DNA of 64,000 nt. Origin: CALOCY01 sp942491975. GTDB taxonomy: Bacteria; Bacteroidota; Bacteroidia; Bacteroidales; Prolixibacteraceae. The position numbers and the translations under genes are program-made. Positions 50,009-60,088 of this stretch are shown here, piece by piece. Location: assembly GCA_942491975.1 (NCBI GenBank), contig CALOCY010000004.1:2790001-2854000 (forward strand). Direction: 5' to 3'. Positions within the stretch are counted from its first letter, which is position 1; each line of letters starts with the position of its first letter. The notes beneath the pieces were generated by a model that saw nothing but the letters and a program-made list of their open reading frames with translations, ran no database searches and was not told where the DNA came from.

Positions 50009-51169
50009 TTACGAGTACCCCCGTTTAAGGACAATCCTGAACGTGGTACCTTTCTTCAATTCTGATGATTTCACAAACAAGCGTCCCCGGTGGTAGTTGT
50101 TGATAATCCGTTTGGATAGCGACAGCCCCAATCCCCAGCCCCTCATTTTGGTAGTGTAGCCCGGTTTGAAGATGGCACGAAGCTTCGATTTGGGGATTCC
50201 CCTGCCCGTATCCGAAATATCAATCGTGGTATGCTTACTGTTGTGTTGCATCGAAATGGTGATGGTCCCCCTTCCCTCCATCGCATCCATCGCATTTTTG
50301 CATATATTTTCAATCACCCACTCAAAAAGAGCTTCGTTGAGGGGTAAAAATGAGAGTTGTGTCTTATCAAAATCGAGTACATACTTAATTTTATCCGAGG
50401 ACCGTACTTTTAGGTATTCCACGGCATTTTCGAGCACTTCATTAATATTAGCAGGCATCAGCTCGGCCCGTGACCCGATTTTTGAGAAGCGCTCCGCGAT
50501 CTTTTTCAGGCGCATGGCATCTTTATTCAATTCGCCGGCCACCGAAGCATCCATCTCTTTCATCTTCATCAATTCAACCCATGCCAGCAATGACGAGATA
50601 GGCGTACCCAACTGGTGTGCCGTCTCTTTCGCCATACCTACCCACACCTGGTTTTGTTCGGCCTGCCGCGAAGCATTAAACGCATAGTAGGCCACCAAAA
50701 TAAAGATGATGATTACCAATAGTTGTGCATAAGGAAAATATTGCAGTTGTTTTAGCAAATCAGAGTCTTCATAGTACACCAAATGGGTTTCATCTTCAGA
50801 GACAATAAATTCGATGGGGGTTTGTCCGGCCTGTATTTTTCGCAATTTTTTGAGCAACAGCTTCTCATTTTTTGAGAACCGGGGTTTCAGGTTACGATGG
50901 TAAATAATGTTTCCCTTATTATCGACTACAATAAGCGGGATGCTTTCGTTACGCTGAATAATTTCGGTGATAAATGGGAGGTTTACCCCCGAGAGGTCTT
51001 TGCGGGAAAACTCCCTGTAGGCATTGGCCCATATCTCTACCTTTCGCCGTTCTTCCTGCGCTACCTTTTTTACCAGAATATTGGTGTAGTACATCGAAAC
51101 AGCACTAATTAGTACGGCACCAATCAGCAACAAAAATTTCCACCAACGTTTTTTAATGTAGACACTCAA
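50009..51169 (-). CDS. Membrane sensor histidine kinase
   Basis: A 386-aa kinase with two membrane helices (about residues 10-30 and 148-166) enclosing a 115-residue periplasmic sensor. There is no HAMP domain. The phospho-acceptor box is MAKETAHQLGTPISSLLAWV (His in the ETAHQLGTP motif), followed by N box EWVIENICKNAMDAMEG, G1 DISDTGRGIP and G2 GWGLGLSLSKRII. No response regulator is adjacent, so it is an orphan. It is 121 bp downstream of dxs on the same strand. Confidence 0.93.
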   Translation of the reverse strand: MSVYIKKRWWKFLLLIGAVLISAVSMYYTNILVKKVAQEERRKVEIWANAYREFSRKDLSGVNLPFITEIIQRNESIPLIVVDNKGNIIYHRNLKPRFSKNEKLLLKKLRKIQAGQTPIEFIVSEDETHLVYYEDSDLLKQLQYFPYAQLLVIIIFILVAYYAFNASRQAEQNQVWVGMAKETAHQLGTPISSLLAWVELMKMKEMDASVAGELNKDAMRLKKIAERFSKIGSRAELMPANINEVLENAVEYLKVRSSDKIKYVLDFDKTQLSFLPLNEALFEWVIENICKNAMDAMEGRGTITISMQHNSKHTTIDISDTGRGIPKSKLRAIFKPGYTTKMRGWGLGLSLSKRIINNYHRGRLFVKSSELKKGTTFRIVLKRGYS

Positions 51170-51290
51170 AATACAAAATAGATATTAGATTTTAGACAAA
51201 AAATCTTATTACTGAACACTTGCTTGAAAAAACGCAAAAATCCACATAAAAGTATGGAAAGATGGTTAATAATGGAAATGGCCGAAAGAT

Positions 51291-53189
51291 TTATGCCATT
51301 AGCTCCCGTATTTTTTCGGCAATAGAAGCAGTATCAAACCCACACTGTTTGTACAGGTCGCTTTGTGATCCATGCTCAATAAATTGGTCGGGTATCCCCA
51401 ATAGTGTCACATCCGGATTGTAGTGATTGCTGTTGGCAAATTCAATTACCGCACTTCCAAAACCACCCTGTATGGTACCGTCTTCGATGGTTATCACCTT
51501 GTCGTAGGTGGTGAAGACCTGGTGCAACAGTTCTTCGTCCAGTGGTTTTACAAAGCGCATATCATAATGCGCCGGGGTAAGTTCTTCTGTTTTTACTTTG
51601 CGAATGGCACGGCGGGCAAAGTTTCCCACGTGTCCGATCGTCAGGATGGCCAGTTTTTCCCCTTTACTGATTTGCCGCCCTTTACCAATGGGTATTTCCG
51701 CCATAGGCCTGTGCCAGGTGGCATGTATCCCTTTTCCCCGGGGGTAACGTATTGAGAATGGCCCTTTACGGGGAAGTTGTGCGGTGTACATCATGTGCCG
51801 CAATTCCACCTCATCCATGGGGGCCGCTACGGTCATATTGGGAATGTGGCGCATGTAGGCCAGGTCAAATGCCCCGTGGTGTGTAGGGCCGTCGGAGCCT
51901 ACCAGTCCGCCCCTGTCGAGACAGAAGACCACATTCAGGTTCTGTAAGGCCACATCATGGAGTACCTGGTCGTACGCCCGTTGCATAAAGGTGGAGTAGA
52001 TGTTGCAAAACGGAATCATCCCCTGTGTGGCCAGGCCGGCCGAGAATGTTACGGCATGTGCTTCGGCAATACCCACATCAAAGGTACGTTCGGGATATTT
52101 TTCCATCATAAAGTTCATGGAGCATCCGGTGGGCATAGCAGGCGTAATACCCACAATTTTTTCGTTGTGGTCAGCCAGCGAAACCAGCGTATGGCCAAAT
52201 ACATCCTGATAAAGCGGCGGGCATTGGCTATCTTCTTCCTCTTTAATGATCTGCCCTGTTTTTTTATCAAATTTTCCCGGAGCGTGCCAGATGGTCTGCT
52301 CTTTTTCGGCAGGTTCAAAGCCTTTCCCCTTTTGGGTAACCACATGCAGCAGTTTAGGCCCCGGAATGCGGCGCATATCTTCCAGCACTTTGGAGAGGTA
52401 TTCCACATTGTGTCCGTCTACCGGCCCAAAATAGCGAAACCCGAATGATTCAAACAGGTTACTTTGTTTGAGCAGGGCATGTTTGATGGCATGCTCGGTG
52501 CGCTGTACCAGTTTACGTGTTTTCCGGCCAAAACCATAGATTTTACCCAACCCGTTCCACACATCGTCTTTAAATTTATTGTAGGTTTTTGAACGGGTGA
52601 TGTCGAGAAAGTAGTTGTTGATGCCCCCCACATTGGGATCAATGGCCATATTGTTGTCGTTGAGAATCACCAACAGGTCAGAGTTGTGTACGGCTGCATT
52701 GTTCAGCCCCTCAAAAGCCAATCCTCCGGTCATGGCACCGTCGCCAATGACGGCTACTATTTTTCGGTTGTCGCTGTTTAGTTTTGAGGCAATAGACATA
52801 CCCAGCGCAGCTGAAATGGAAGTAGAAGCGTGGCCTACCCCAAAGGCATCGTATTCGCTTTCACTGCGTTTGGGAAAGCCGCTGATTCCATTGAATTTTC
52901 GGTTGGTATGAAAGATATTCTTGCGCCCGGTAAGTATTTTATGCCCGTATGCCTGGTGTCCCACATCCCATATCAATTGATCAAAAGGCGTGTTGTAGGC
53001 ATAGTGCAGTGCAACAGTCAGCTCAACAACCCCCAGGCTGGCACCCAAATGTCCCGGATTGCACGACACTTCATCAATAATAAATTGCCGTAACTCATCG
53101 CACACCTGTGGCAACTGCTTGTATTCCAGTTTCCGAAGGTCTTCGGGAATATTGATGTTTTCCAATAAGCCTGTTTGTTGTTCTTCCAT
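51291..53189 (-). CDS. dxs: 1-deoxy-D-xylulose-5-phosphate synthase
   Basis: A 632-aa thiamine-diphosphate transketolase-like enzyme that condenses pyruvate and glyceraldehyde 3-phosphate, the first step of the MEP isoprenoid pathway. The cofactor motif is VGDGAMTGGLAFEGLNNA; other marks are PGHLGASLGVVELTVALHYA, HVVTQKGKGFEPAEK and GGLVGSDGPTHHG. Length is normal. It provides precursors used by the polyprenyl synthase at 34.9 kb. Confidence 0.98.
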   Translation of the reverse strand: MEEQQTGLLENINIPEDLRKLEYKQLPQVCDELRQFIIDEVSCNPGHLGASLGVVELTVALHYAYNTPFDQLIWDVGHQAYGHKILTGRKNIFHTNRKFNGISGFPKRSESEYDAFGVGHASTSISAALGMSIASKLNSDNRKIVAVIGDGAMTGGLAFEGLNNAAVHNSDLLVILNDNNMAIDPNVGGINNYFLDITRSKTYNKFKDDVWNGLGKIYGFGRKTRKLVQRTEHAIKHALLKQSNLFESFGFRYFGPVDGHNVEYLSKVLEDMRRIPGPKLLHVVTQKGKGFEPAEKEQTIWHAPGKFDKKTGQIIKEEEDSQCPPLYQDVFGHTLVSLADHNEKIVGITPAMPTGCSMNFMMEKYPERTFDVGIAEAHAVTFSAGLATQGMIPFCNIYSTFMQRAYDQVLHDVALQNLNVVFCLDRGGLVGSDGPTHHGAFDLAYMRHIPNMTVAAPMDEVELRHMMYTAQLPRKGPFSIRYPRGKGIHATWHRPMAEIPIGKGRQISKGEKLAILTIGHVGNFARRAIRKVKTEELTPAHYDMRFVKPLDEELLHQVFTTYDKVITIEDGTIQGGFGSAVIEFANSNHYNPDVTLLGIPDQFIEHGSQSDLYKQCGFDTASIAEKIRELMA

Positions 53190-53346
53190 TGCTTCCTGTT
53201 TAGAGTGACAAATATAAAGAATTTCGACATTGCATGTATGAAATTCGGTAATGACTGGTAGAATAGCAGTTTTTGATCAGCCGATTTAAAAGCTTAATTT
53301 AGTCTCATGAAAACCTCACCCCAATGTTGAATTTAAAACGCATATT

Positions 53347-54303
53347 ATGCATAGAATCGTATATTTTTTGATGTTATTATTTTTAACCGGAGCCTGTGTT
53401 TCTACGCGTGAGTTTAGCGGGGTACAGGATCAACTTACCGATTGTGAAGACGAACAGGTTGTCCTCAAAAAAGAGGTGCGGGAACTGCGGGTGAGCACCA
53501 ATGAACTGAAAGGGAATAATAAACGCCTGCAGGAGAAGATGGCAACAGCTAAACAGGAGAATGAACAGTTGCGCCGTGATTATACCGTGCTTTCGGGTAA
53601 GGCCAACCGGCTTACACGGGATAATGCAGCATTGGAAGAGCAACAAGAGCTGTTGAAACAGGGTAGTTCAAAAGAGATCAGTCAATTGTTGACCGACCTG
53701 CAATCGGCGCAAACCGATTTGCAGGGAAGGGAAGACCGATTGCGCGGTGCGCAAAGCGAGCTGGAGCAACGCAATGCCCGGTTGATGGAGCTTGAGAATA
53801 TCCTGAAACGGAAAGACGAGGCGGTAAAAGCATTGAAAAAGAAGGTGATGAACGCGTTGACAGGATTTAATAATAACGGGCTTACGGTGCATGAAAAAAA
53901 TGGTAAGGTGTATGTGTCACTCGATGAAAAGTTGCTGTTTAAGACGGGCAAGTACGATGTAGATCCCAAAGGGAAACAAGCACTTTCCAACCTGGCAGGG
54001 GTACTGGCTAAAAATCCTGATATCAATGTGATGGTGGAAGGACATACCGATGATGTGCCGCTGAGAGGTACCGGAACATTGAAAGATAACTGGGATTTGA
54101 GTGTGATGCGGGCAACAGCCGTAACCAAAATATTGCTGCGCAATAAGCACATAAGCCCTCAACGTATTACATCGGCCGGACGCAGCAAATATGTGCCCAT
54201 AGACGGAAAAAAAACAGCTTATGCACGGCAGAAGAACCGGCGCACCGAGATTATTCTTACGCCCAGGCTGGATGAGTTGTTTAAGTTGCTGGAAGTAAAT
54301 TAG
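53347..54303 (+). CDS. OmpA-family lipoprotein with coiled coil
   Basis: A 318-aa lipoprotein with lipobox FLTGAC (lipidated C17). Residues about 25-170 are a long coiled coil resembling Lpp/Pal-type spacers, and residues about 190-312 form the OmpA-like peptidoglycan-binding domain (VMVEGHTDDVPLRGTGTL, SVMRATAVTKILLRNKHISP, TAYARQKNRRTEIILTP). It probably tethers the outer membrane to the cell wall. The fRMsr gene follows after 38 bp. Confidence 0.93.
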   Translation: MHRIVYFLMLLFLTGACVSTREFSGVQDQLTDCEDEQVVLKKEVRELRVSTNELKGNNKRLQEKMATAKQENEQLRRDYTVLSGKANRLTRDNAALEEQQELLKQGSSKEISQLLTDLQSAQTDLQGREDRLRGAQSELEQRNARLMELENILKRKDEAVKALKKKVMNALTGFNNNGLTVHEKNGKVYVSLDEKLLFKTGKYDVDPKGKQALSNLAGVLAKNPDINVMVEGHTDDVPLRGTGTLKDNWDLSVMRATAVTKILLRNKHISPQRITSAGRSKYVPIDGKKTAYARQKNRRTEIILTPRLDELFKLLEVN

Positions 54304-54341
54304 ACACAGGTATCAGGATACAAGTATCAAGATAAAAAAGT

Positions 54342-54806
54342 ATGGAATCGACAAAGAAAGCAAAACGCTACGCGCGTTTGTACCAACAAATAGCAGGGTT
54401 GCTGAAGAAGTGTGAATTGCCCCGCGCGCGTATGGCCACCATTACAGCGGTGTTGCACCATAAAATGGAACCTTTTTTTTGGACCGGTTTTTACCTGCTT
54501 ACCGATGGTGAACTGATTGTAGCCAATTACCAGGGTCCGGTGGCGTGTATGGTGCTGGCTAAAAACACAGGGGCTTGCTGGGCAGGCATTAATCGTGGCG
54601 AAACCATTGTGGTACCCGATGTGGAGAGTTTCCCCGGACATATTGCCTGCGATTCGCGCTCGAAATCGGAGATTGTTGTCCCTTTAAAAGATGCTAACGG
54701 GCAAGTTATTGGTGTATTGGATGTGGATAGTAAAGAATTGAACTCATTTGATGAGACCGATGCCGGGTGGCTGGAGAAGATCGTGGGGCTGGTGTATGAA
54801 AAGTAA
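54342..54806 (+). CDS. Free methionine-(R)-sulfoxide reductase (GAF domain)
   Basis: A 154-aa GAF-fold fRMsr, which reduces free Met-R-sulfoxide. All three redox cysteines are present: C69 (QGPVACMVL), C79 (NTGACWAGI) and C103 (GHIACDSRSKSEIVVPL). Length is normal for the family. Probably cotranscribed with the OmpA-type lipoprotein upstream. Confidence 0.92.
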   Translation: MESTKKAKRYARLYQQIAGLLKKCELPRARMATITAVLHHKMEPFFWTGFYLLTDGELIVANYQGPVACMVLAKNTGACWAGINRGETIVVPDVESFPGHIACDSRSKSEIVVPLKDANGQVIGVLDVDSKELNSFDETDAGWLEKIVGLVYEK

Positions 54807-54871
54807 AACAACCGGTTAAAGTCAATACTAAACATCATAAAACTAAATTACATAACGAAAACCAAACCATT

Positions 54872-56254
54872 ATGAAAAATCTTTCTTTTGCACTATTTGC
54901 TGTTTTTGCATTTTTAGTCATTTCCTGTGGGACCAACACCAATCAGGAACCTGCAAAGTTTACAGCACAGGAGTTATTTCCCGAGCCACAGCGTCCTGAA
55001 AACCAGAACGATGTAATTGAACTTGCCTGCGATCCCATTGATACAGTCCGCATAGGTTTTATCGGGTTGGGAATGCGCGGATCAGGAGCTGTGTACCGTT
55101 ATACTTTTATCGAGAATACCAAGGTTGTGGCACTTTGTGATGTTGTGCCTGAAAATGTCGAGAAAAGCCAACAGATTTTACAGGAGAAAGGGTTTCCGAA
55201 AGCAGATGCTTATACCGGTGCAGAGGATTGGAAGAAGATATGTGAACGGGATGATATTGATTTGATTTACGTTTGTACCCATTGGGATTTACATACCCCC
55301 ATAGCCGTTTATGCGATGGAACACGGAAAACATGTTGCACTTGAAGTGCCTGCGGCACTTACCATTGAAGAGTGTTGGCAGTTGGTGAATACGGCTGAAA
55401 GGACCCGGAAACATTGCATGCAACTGGAGAATTGCAATTACGACTTTTTTGAAATCACCACGCTGAATATGGCACAACAGGGGTTGTTTGGAGAGATCGT
55501 CCATTGTGAAGGGGCATACATTCACGATTTAAGGTTTCTCAATTTTGATGAGAATGGTTACTGGGATATGTGGCGGTTGAAGCACCTCGAGAAAACCGAT
55601 GGGAATACTTATCCTACACATGGTTTCGGACCCATTTGCCATATCATGAATATGCACAGGGGCGATAAGATGAATTACCTGGTATCGATGTCCAGCGACC
55701 AGTTTGGAATGACGGCATACGCCAAAGAGAAGTTTGGTGAAGATTCTGATTACGCAAAAAGGGATTACAAAAAAGGGGACATCAACACATCACTTATCCG
55801 AACGGCAAAAGGCAAAACAATCATGCTGCAACATGACGTTACAAGCCCACGGCCCTACAGCCGTTTACATACAGTAAGCGGGACAAAAGGGTTTGCCCAG
55901 AAATATCCCCGGAAGAGCATTGCTCTTGAACCCAATGCCCACCATTTTGTGTCCGGCGGTAAATTAGACTCCCTGTTAACCGATTATGCACACCCCATTG
56001 TCAAAGATATTGAGGAGAAAGCAAAGGAAGTAGGCGGACATGGCGGAATGGATTTTATTATGGATTACCGCTTAATCTACTGCCTCAGAAACGGACTCCC
56101 GTTAGACCAGGATGTATACGATGCCGCTGAGTGGTCATCGATTATTGAGCTTTCACGAAAATCGGTAGAGAATCAAAGTATGGCCATTAAAGTTCCTGAC
56201 TTTACCCGGGGGGCATGGCAAAAAGTCGATAAAGTAACGTATTACAAAAAATAG
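54872..56254 (+). CDS. Gfo/Idh/MocA-type lipoprotein, GH109-like
   Basis: A 460-aa exported lipoprotein (lipobox VISCG, C19) with an NAD-binding Rossmann domain (VRIGFIGLGMRGSGAVYRYT, about residues 54-73). The motifs ALCDVVPENVEKSQ, YVCTHWDLHTPIAVYAMEHG, EVPAALTIEECW and DTYPTHGFGP-like NTYPTHGFGPICHIMNM match family GH109 (NAD-dependent alpha-N-acetylgalactosaminidase and relatives). Substrate specificity cannot be read from sequence; related enzymes may act on other glycans. Extracytoplasmic placement is typical of Bacteroidota GH109. Confidence 0.88.
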   Translation: MKNLSFALFAVFAFLVISCGTNTNQEPAKFTAQELFPEPQRPENQNDVIELACDPIDTVRIGFIGLGMRGSGAVYRYTFIENTKVVALCDVVPENVEKSQQILQEKGFPKADAYTGAEDWKKICERDDIDLIYVCTHWDLHTPIAVYAMEHGKHVALEVPAALTIEECWQLVNTAERTRKHCMQLENCNYDFFEITTLNMAQQGLFGEIVHCEGAYIHDLRFLNFDENGYWDMWRLKHLEKTDGNTYPTHGFGPICHIMNMHRGDKMNYLVSMSSDQFGMTAYAKEKFGEDSDYAKRDYKKGDINTSLIRTAKGKTIMLQHDVTSPRPYSRLHTVSGTKGFAQKYPRKSIALEPNAHHFVSGGKLDSLLTDYAHPIVKDIEEKAKEVGGHGGMDFIMDYRLIYCLRNGLPLDQDVYDAAEWSSIIELSRKSVENQSMAIKVPDFTRGAWQKVDKVTYYKK

Positions 56255-56638
56255 AGGTGGAACAATGAGAAATTAGCAATGGGCAATTAAAAATTATTGT
56301 GTCAGGGAATGATCGTTGAAACCATCAACAAAACTACACTTTTGTACCCTTATTTTGTAAATAAACATACTTAAAGCCACTCATTATAAGCATATTTTAT
56401 GTTTGTACCTGATATACAGCTGGCTATGATGTTAATTTACAGTTTTGGAGTGTGGTTTTGTAATAAATGAACCGATAAGACCAAAATAGCAAGGCAAATT
56501 GGTGACAGCACTTTTTCTACCCGTTGCTGAATTATGCAGCTGTTGCGCAGGCCATATTTTCTTCCGATAAAAAATACTTTGTATCTTTAGCCCAAACAGC
56601 ACTCTTATACGTATTACAAAATAGTTGAAAACATAAAC
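56255..56638. other. Intergenic region before the Tat-type MBL gene
   Basis: 384 bp with no convincing ORF, repeat or RNA gene. The only feature I can support is the -7 box at 56582-56589. Confidence 0.6.
56582..56589 (+). promoter_or_regulatory. -7 promoter box for the MBL/hydrolase operon
   Basis: TATCTTTA, one mismatch from TAnnTTTG, preceded by a T-rich -33 zone near 56557. It is 50 bp before the start codon at 56639. Confidence 0.45.
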
Positions 56639-57463
56639 ATGGAAAGAAGGGTATTTATCAAAACATTCATATTGGGTTCAGGGGCTTTAATGATGCATTC
56701 ACGAGGCCTTGTTGCTTCTGCCCCGAATGAAAAGGAGATTAAGGTAGTGATGCTTTACAACAATATTGGCAACAGCAGTAACTTCGTTAACAAATGGGGA
56801 TTTTCTCTATGGATTGAAACCAAAGATAATGCCGTGCTTTTTGATACAGGCGGTAACGCTTCAATACTATGGAATAATATCGAAAACTCCGGAATTGATA
56901 TTGATAAATTATCCCAAATAGTAATCTCCCATAATCATTGGGACCATGTAAACGGATTACCGGTAATCTTGGAAAAAACAGATTACAAACCTGATGTATT
57001 TGTCCCGGCCGTTGACCTGGAAGATATCAGGGTTAAAAACCCCAAAGCAAAGCTTACAGGGGTAGAAGATGCAGTTCAGGTAAACGATTTTTTGTGGTCA
57101 ACAGGAATTTTGACACAGTTATTTATAGATGGAAGGGCAATTAATGAACAGGCGATTATAATCACCCGTGATGATTCGATGTTTTTATTTACCGGGTGTT
57201 CTCATCCCGGAATTGTAGAGATTGTAGAAAAGGCTAAAGAGATACATTCCGATAAAAAGCTTAACCTGGTTGGTGGCGGGTTTCATTTACTTCGACACCC
57301 GGAAAATCAGGTCAGGGAAATTTCGTCTAGACTGAAAAAGTTAGGCGTACGCAAGCTTGCAGCATCACACTGTACAGGCGAAGGGGCAATAGCTATTTTT
57401 AGAGATGAATGGGGGGATAAATTTGTTGACTTTAACAACGGAAACAGCATGAAACTATTTTAA
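56639..57463 (+). CDS. Exported metallo-beta-lactamase-fold protein (COG1237 type)
   Basis: A 274-aa protein with a twin-arginine-like N-terminus (ERRVFIKTFILGSGAL). The metal site is VISHNHWDHVNG (H98, H100, D102, H103), with GCSHPGIVEI and ASHCTGEGAIA supplying further ligands. The N-x3-G-x3-F-x-L-W-I and FDTGG motifs match the COG1237 group (RFAP-synthase-like MBL proteins), whose role outside methanopterin synthesis is uncertain. The VCBS-hydrolase gene follows after 13 bp, so they form an operon. Confidence 0.86.
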   Translation: MERRVFIKTFILGSGALMMHSRGLVASAPNEKEIKVVMLYNNIGNSSNFVNKWGFSLWIETKDNAVLFDTGGNASILWNNIENSGIDIDKLSQIVISHNHWDHVNGLPVILEKTDYKPDVFVPAVDLEDIRVKNPKAKLTGVEDAVQVNDFLWSTGILTQLFIDGRAINEQAIIITRDDSMFLFTGCSHPGIVEIVEKAKEIHSDKKLNLVGGGFHLLRHPENQVREISSRLKKLGVRKLAASHCTGEGAIAIFRDEWGDKFVDFNNGNSMKLF

Positions 57464-57476
57464 AAAAACATCTATT

Positions 57477-59894
57477 ATGAAAAACAGAGCAATCAATTTA
57501 CTTTTAGCAATTTTATGTTTTCCGCTTTTTCTAAATGGGAAACCTATTGAATTTAAACAGCAGATTTTATCAGAAGCCCCCATTGGTGCACAAAAAGTTT
57601 TAGTGGCAGACTTGGATAAGGATGGCGATCTGGATATCCTGGCCGGGGCAAAACATATCATTTGGTGGGAGAATATCGGTGATAAGAACTATACTCAGCA
57701 TACTGCAGTACAAAATGCAGGCAGTGTGATCGGGATGTCTGTGATTGATATGGATAAAGACGGGGATATGGATATCCTTTCAGCCTCCTATTTGTCCAAC
57801 GCTGTTTTTTGGTGGAAGAATGACGGGAAACAAAATTTTGAAAAAGTCACGATTGATGATAACTTTTTGGGTTCACATGATGTAGCTGCCACTGACATAA
57901 ACCAGGACGGTTTCTTAGATGTTGTTGCAGCCCGGGGAGACCAGAAAGGACAAGGTGAGATTGCTGTCTGGATAAATAATAAAGCAAACGGGTTTGAAAA
58001 ACAGGTCATTTATTCAGGATTGCTCTGTCACAGTATCTCTACAGGTGACCTTAATGGTGACGGGAAGACAGATATTCTGGGGACGCAATTCAGAGAAGGG
58101 GTACGGGTATGGAAAAATATGGGGGATTTACAATTCAAAGAGTATTTTTTACCCTTAAAAGGGGCACACGAAGTTACAGTCAGTGACATAGATGGAGACA
58201 ACATGCCCGACGTACTGGCGGCAGGTTACATGGCCAACAGCATTATATGGTGGAAAAATCAGGGGGATTTTACATTTGCAGAACAAAAGGTCTCAGAAGA
58301 GTTTCTGGGTGCTGTTACAGTAGATGCGTGTGATATCGATGGCGATGGAGACATGGACATTTTCGGGGGGTCAGACGGGGCGCACGATATCAGATGGTGG
58401 GAAAATACCAACTCCGGTGAATTTACCGAACACTCCATAGCCGGGTTCTTATTTAAGGCCAGCGGCATTGGCGCAGGCGATATCGATAACGATGGTGACA
58501 TGGATATTGTTGGTAGCGCATGGAAAGGGACCGGGGAAGTAACGTTGTGGGAAAATACCGGGGAAGACACAATGGCTGGCCAAATGGAGGACCTGTCCGG
58601 ACGACGGTTCATTAGCTATTTAAGGGAACACGGCATTGATGATGCTGTTAAATTGTATGAAAAAATCAAATTGGCAGATGCAGGGAAAATCATCTTTACC
58701 CAAAACCAATTCATTTACCTGGGCTATGAATTTTTGCAGTTAAAAAAACACGGTGAAGCGATTAAAATCTTCGAGCTGCTGACCAAAGAATATCCGAAAT
58801 ATGCCAATGGCTACGATAGCCTGGGCGAAGCTTACATGAAAGCAGGGAATAACGGATTGGCCATTCAAAACTATCAGAAATCGTTGGAATTAAACCCGGA
58901 AAACAAAAATGCAGAACAACAACTCAGCCTTCTGAACAGGAAAGATGACAAAAAATACAATAACTACAAAGAACTGTCAACAGATGCTATTGGTTTATGG
59001 CGGACAGGGGAACGGGATAAAGCAATAGACCTCTACCAAAAAGCCCTGCAGCTATTTCCTGAAAACAAGCTTAAATCAATACAAAACCTGGCTTTTATGT
59101 ATACACAATCGGGAAATACCGAAAAGGCTTTTGATGTCTATGAATATGGCCACACTCAGGGATTGTACTACTCATTTAATGCAGAATCGGGACCGGCAGC
59201 TCAATTAATGCAGCATGAAAGGTTTAAAAAGATCTACCAAAAAAACCGGGAACTGATTAAAAAGGCACAGGAAAACTCAAAACCGCATTGGGAAATAATA
59301 GCTCCTGAAAATTATGATCAATCAAAAAAATACCCCCTGTTGATTGTCATGCATGGCTTTATGGGTAGTCTGGAAACCATAAACCCGATGTGGAAAACCG
59401 TTGATTATAGCAGTGAAATCATTATTGCCCATCTTCAGTCTTCACAAATTTTAGGCATGGGTTCTTTTGCCTGGGATGATATCAACACAACACAAAAAGA
59501 TATTTCGGCACTGTTGGATTTTGCAAACAACAACTACCCGGTTGATAAAGAAAAGATTATTATTGCGGGATTTTCACAGGGAGGTGCTGCTGCCATAAAA
59601 CTCACAATTGATGATATGGTGCAGGTTTCCGGTTTTATTGCGCACTGTCCCGGGGGTAAATTTATTACCGAATTAAATCCTGATAACCTGAAATCATCTG
59701 CCGAAAAAGGAATCAAAGGGGTTGTAATCTCTACTGAAAATGATCACAGTAAAGCGTTGCAGAAAAAAATGATCACCGAGTTTGAGGCATCAAAACTTAA
59801 GCATGAATACATCGAAATTGCGGGCGTTGGGCACTGGTATCCCAAAGATTTCTCAACCTATCTTGATAGTGCGTTAAAATCTCTTTTTGAATAA
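57477..59894 (+). CDS. Secreted VCBS/FG-GAP - TPR - alpha/beta hydrolase fusion
   Basis: An 805-aa exported protein (signal peptide 1-21). Residues about 35-365 carry seven or so FG-GAP/VCBS repeats with calcium-type D-x-D-x-D-G motifs (ADLDKDGDLDI, IDMDKDGDMDI, TDINQDGFLDV, CDIDGDGDMDI). Residues about 400-580 are TPR-like (YDSLGEAYMKAGNNGLAIQN, YQKALQLFPENK). The rest (about 610-805) is an alpha/beta hydrolase of the esterase/phospholipase type: oxyanion region MHGFMGS, nucleophile S700 in GFSQGG, and H786 in GVGHWYP; the acid is probably in STENDHS. The three-part fusion is unusual. The substrate is unknown. Confidence 0.85.
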   Translation: MKNRAINLLLAILCFPLFLNGKPIEFKQQILSEAPIGAQKVLVADLDKDGDLDILAGAKHIIWWENIGDKNYTQHTAVQNAGSVIGMSVIDMDKDGDMDILSASYLSNAVFWWKNDGKQNFEKVTIDDNFLGSHDVAATDINQDGFLDVVAARGDQKGQGEIAVWINNKANGFEKQVIYSGLLCHSISTGDLNGDGKTDILGTQFREGVRVWKNMGDLQFKEYFLPLKGAHEVTVSDIDGDNMPDVLAAGYMANSIIWWKNQGDFTFAEQKVSEEFLGAVTVDACDIDGDGDMDIFGGSDGAHDIRWWENTNSGEFTEHSIAGFLFKASGIGAGDIDNDGDMDIVGSAWKGTGEVTLWENTGEDTMAGQMEDLSGRRFISYLREHGIDDAVKLYEKIKLADAGKIIFTQNQFIYLGYEFLQLKKHGEAIKIFELLTKEYPKYANGYDSLGEAYMKAGNNGLAIQNYQKSLELNPENKNAEQQLSLLNRKDDKKYNNYKELSTDAIGLWRTGERDKAIDLYQKALQLFPENKLKSIQNLAFMYTQSGNTEKAFDVYEYGHTQGLYYSFNAESGPAAQLMQHERFKKIYQKNRELIKKAQENSKPHWEIIAPENYDQSKKYPLLIVMHGFMGSLETINPMWKTVDYSSEIIIAHLQSSQILGMGSFAWDDINTTQKDISALLDFANNNYPVDKEKIIIAGFSQGGAAAIKLTIDDMVQVSGFIAHCPGGKFITELNPDNLKSSAEKGIKGVVISTENDHSKALQKKMITEFEASKLKHEYIEIAGVGHWYPKDFSTYLDSALKSLFE

Positions 59895-59927
59895 AAATCA
59901 TTACAAGAATCATCAATCAAATAACTC

Positions 59928-59950
59928 CCCGGGGCTTTGCCTCGGGTTTT
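59928..59950 (+). terminator. Terminator after the hydrolase gene
   Basis: CCCGGGGC (59928-59935) and GCCTCGGG (59939-59946) form an 8-bp stem (one G-T pair) followed by TTTTT. It lies 33 bp after the stop codon. Confidence 0.85.
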
Positions 59951-60045
59951 TCTATTTCTAAAACAGTATTAAAAGCTATTATCAGCTTCAAATTTTTCCG
60001 ATTGCCATACAAAACTACTTTTACTTCCAATTAAAAAAGAGTTCG

Positions 60046-60053
60046 TATCTTTA
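60046..60053 (+). promoter_or_regulatory. -7 promoter box upstream of 60089
   Basis: TATCTTTA, one mismatch from TAnnTTTG, 35 bp before the start at 60089. The same octamer precedes the MBL gene at 56639. Confidence 0.4.
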
Positions 60054-60088
60054 ATCAGAACCGTTCCTGCTCAAAACCATTTGCATCT

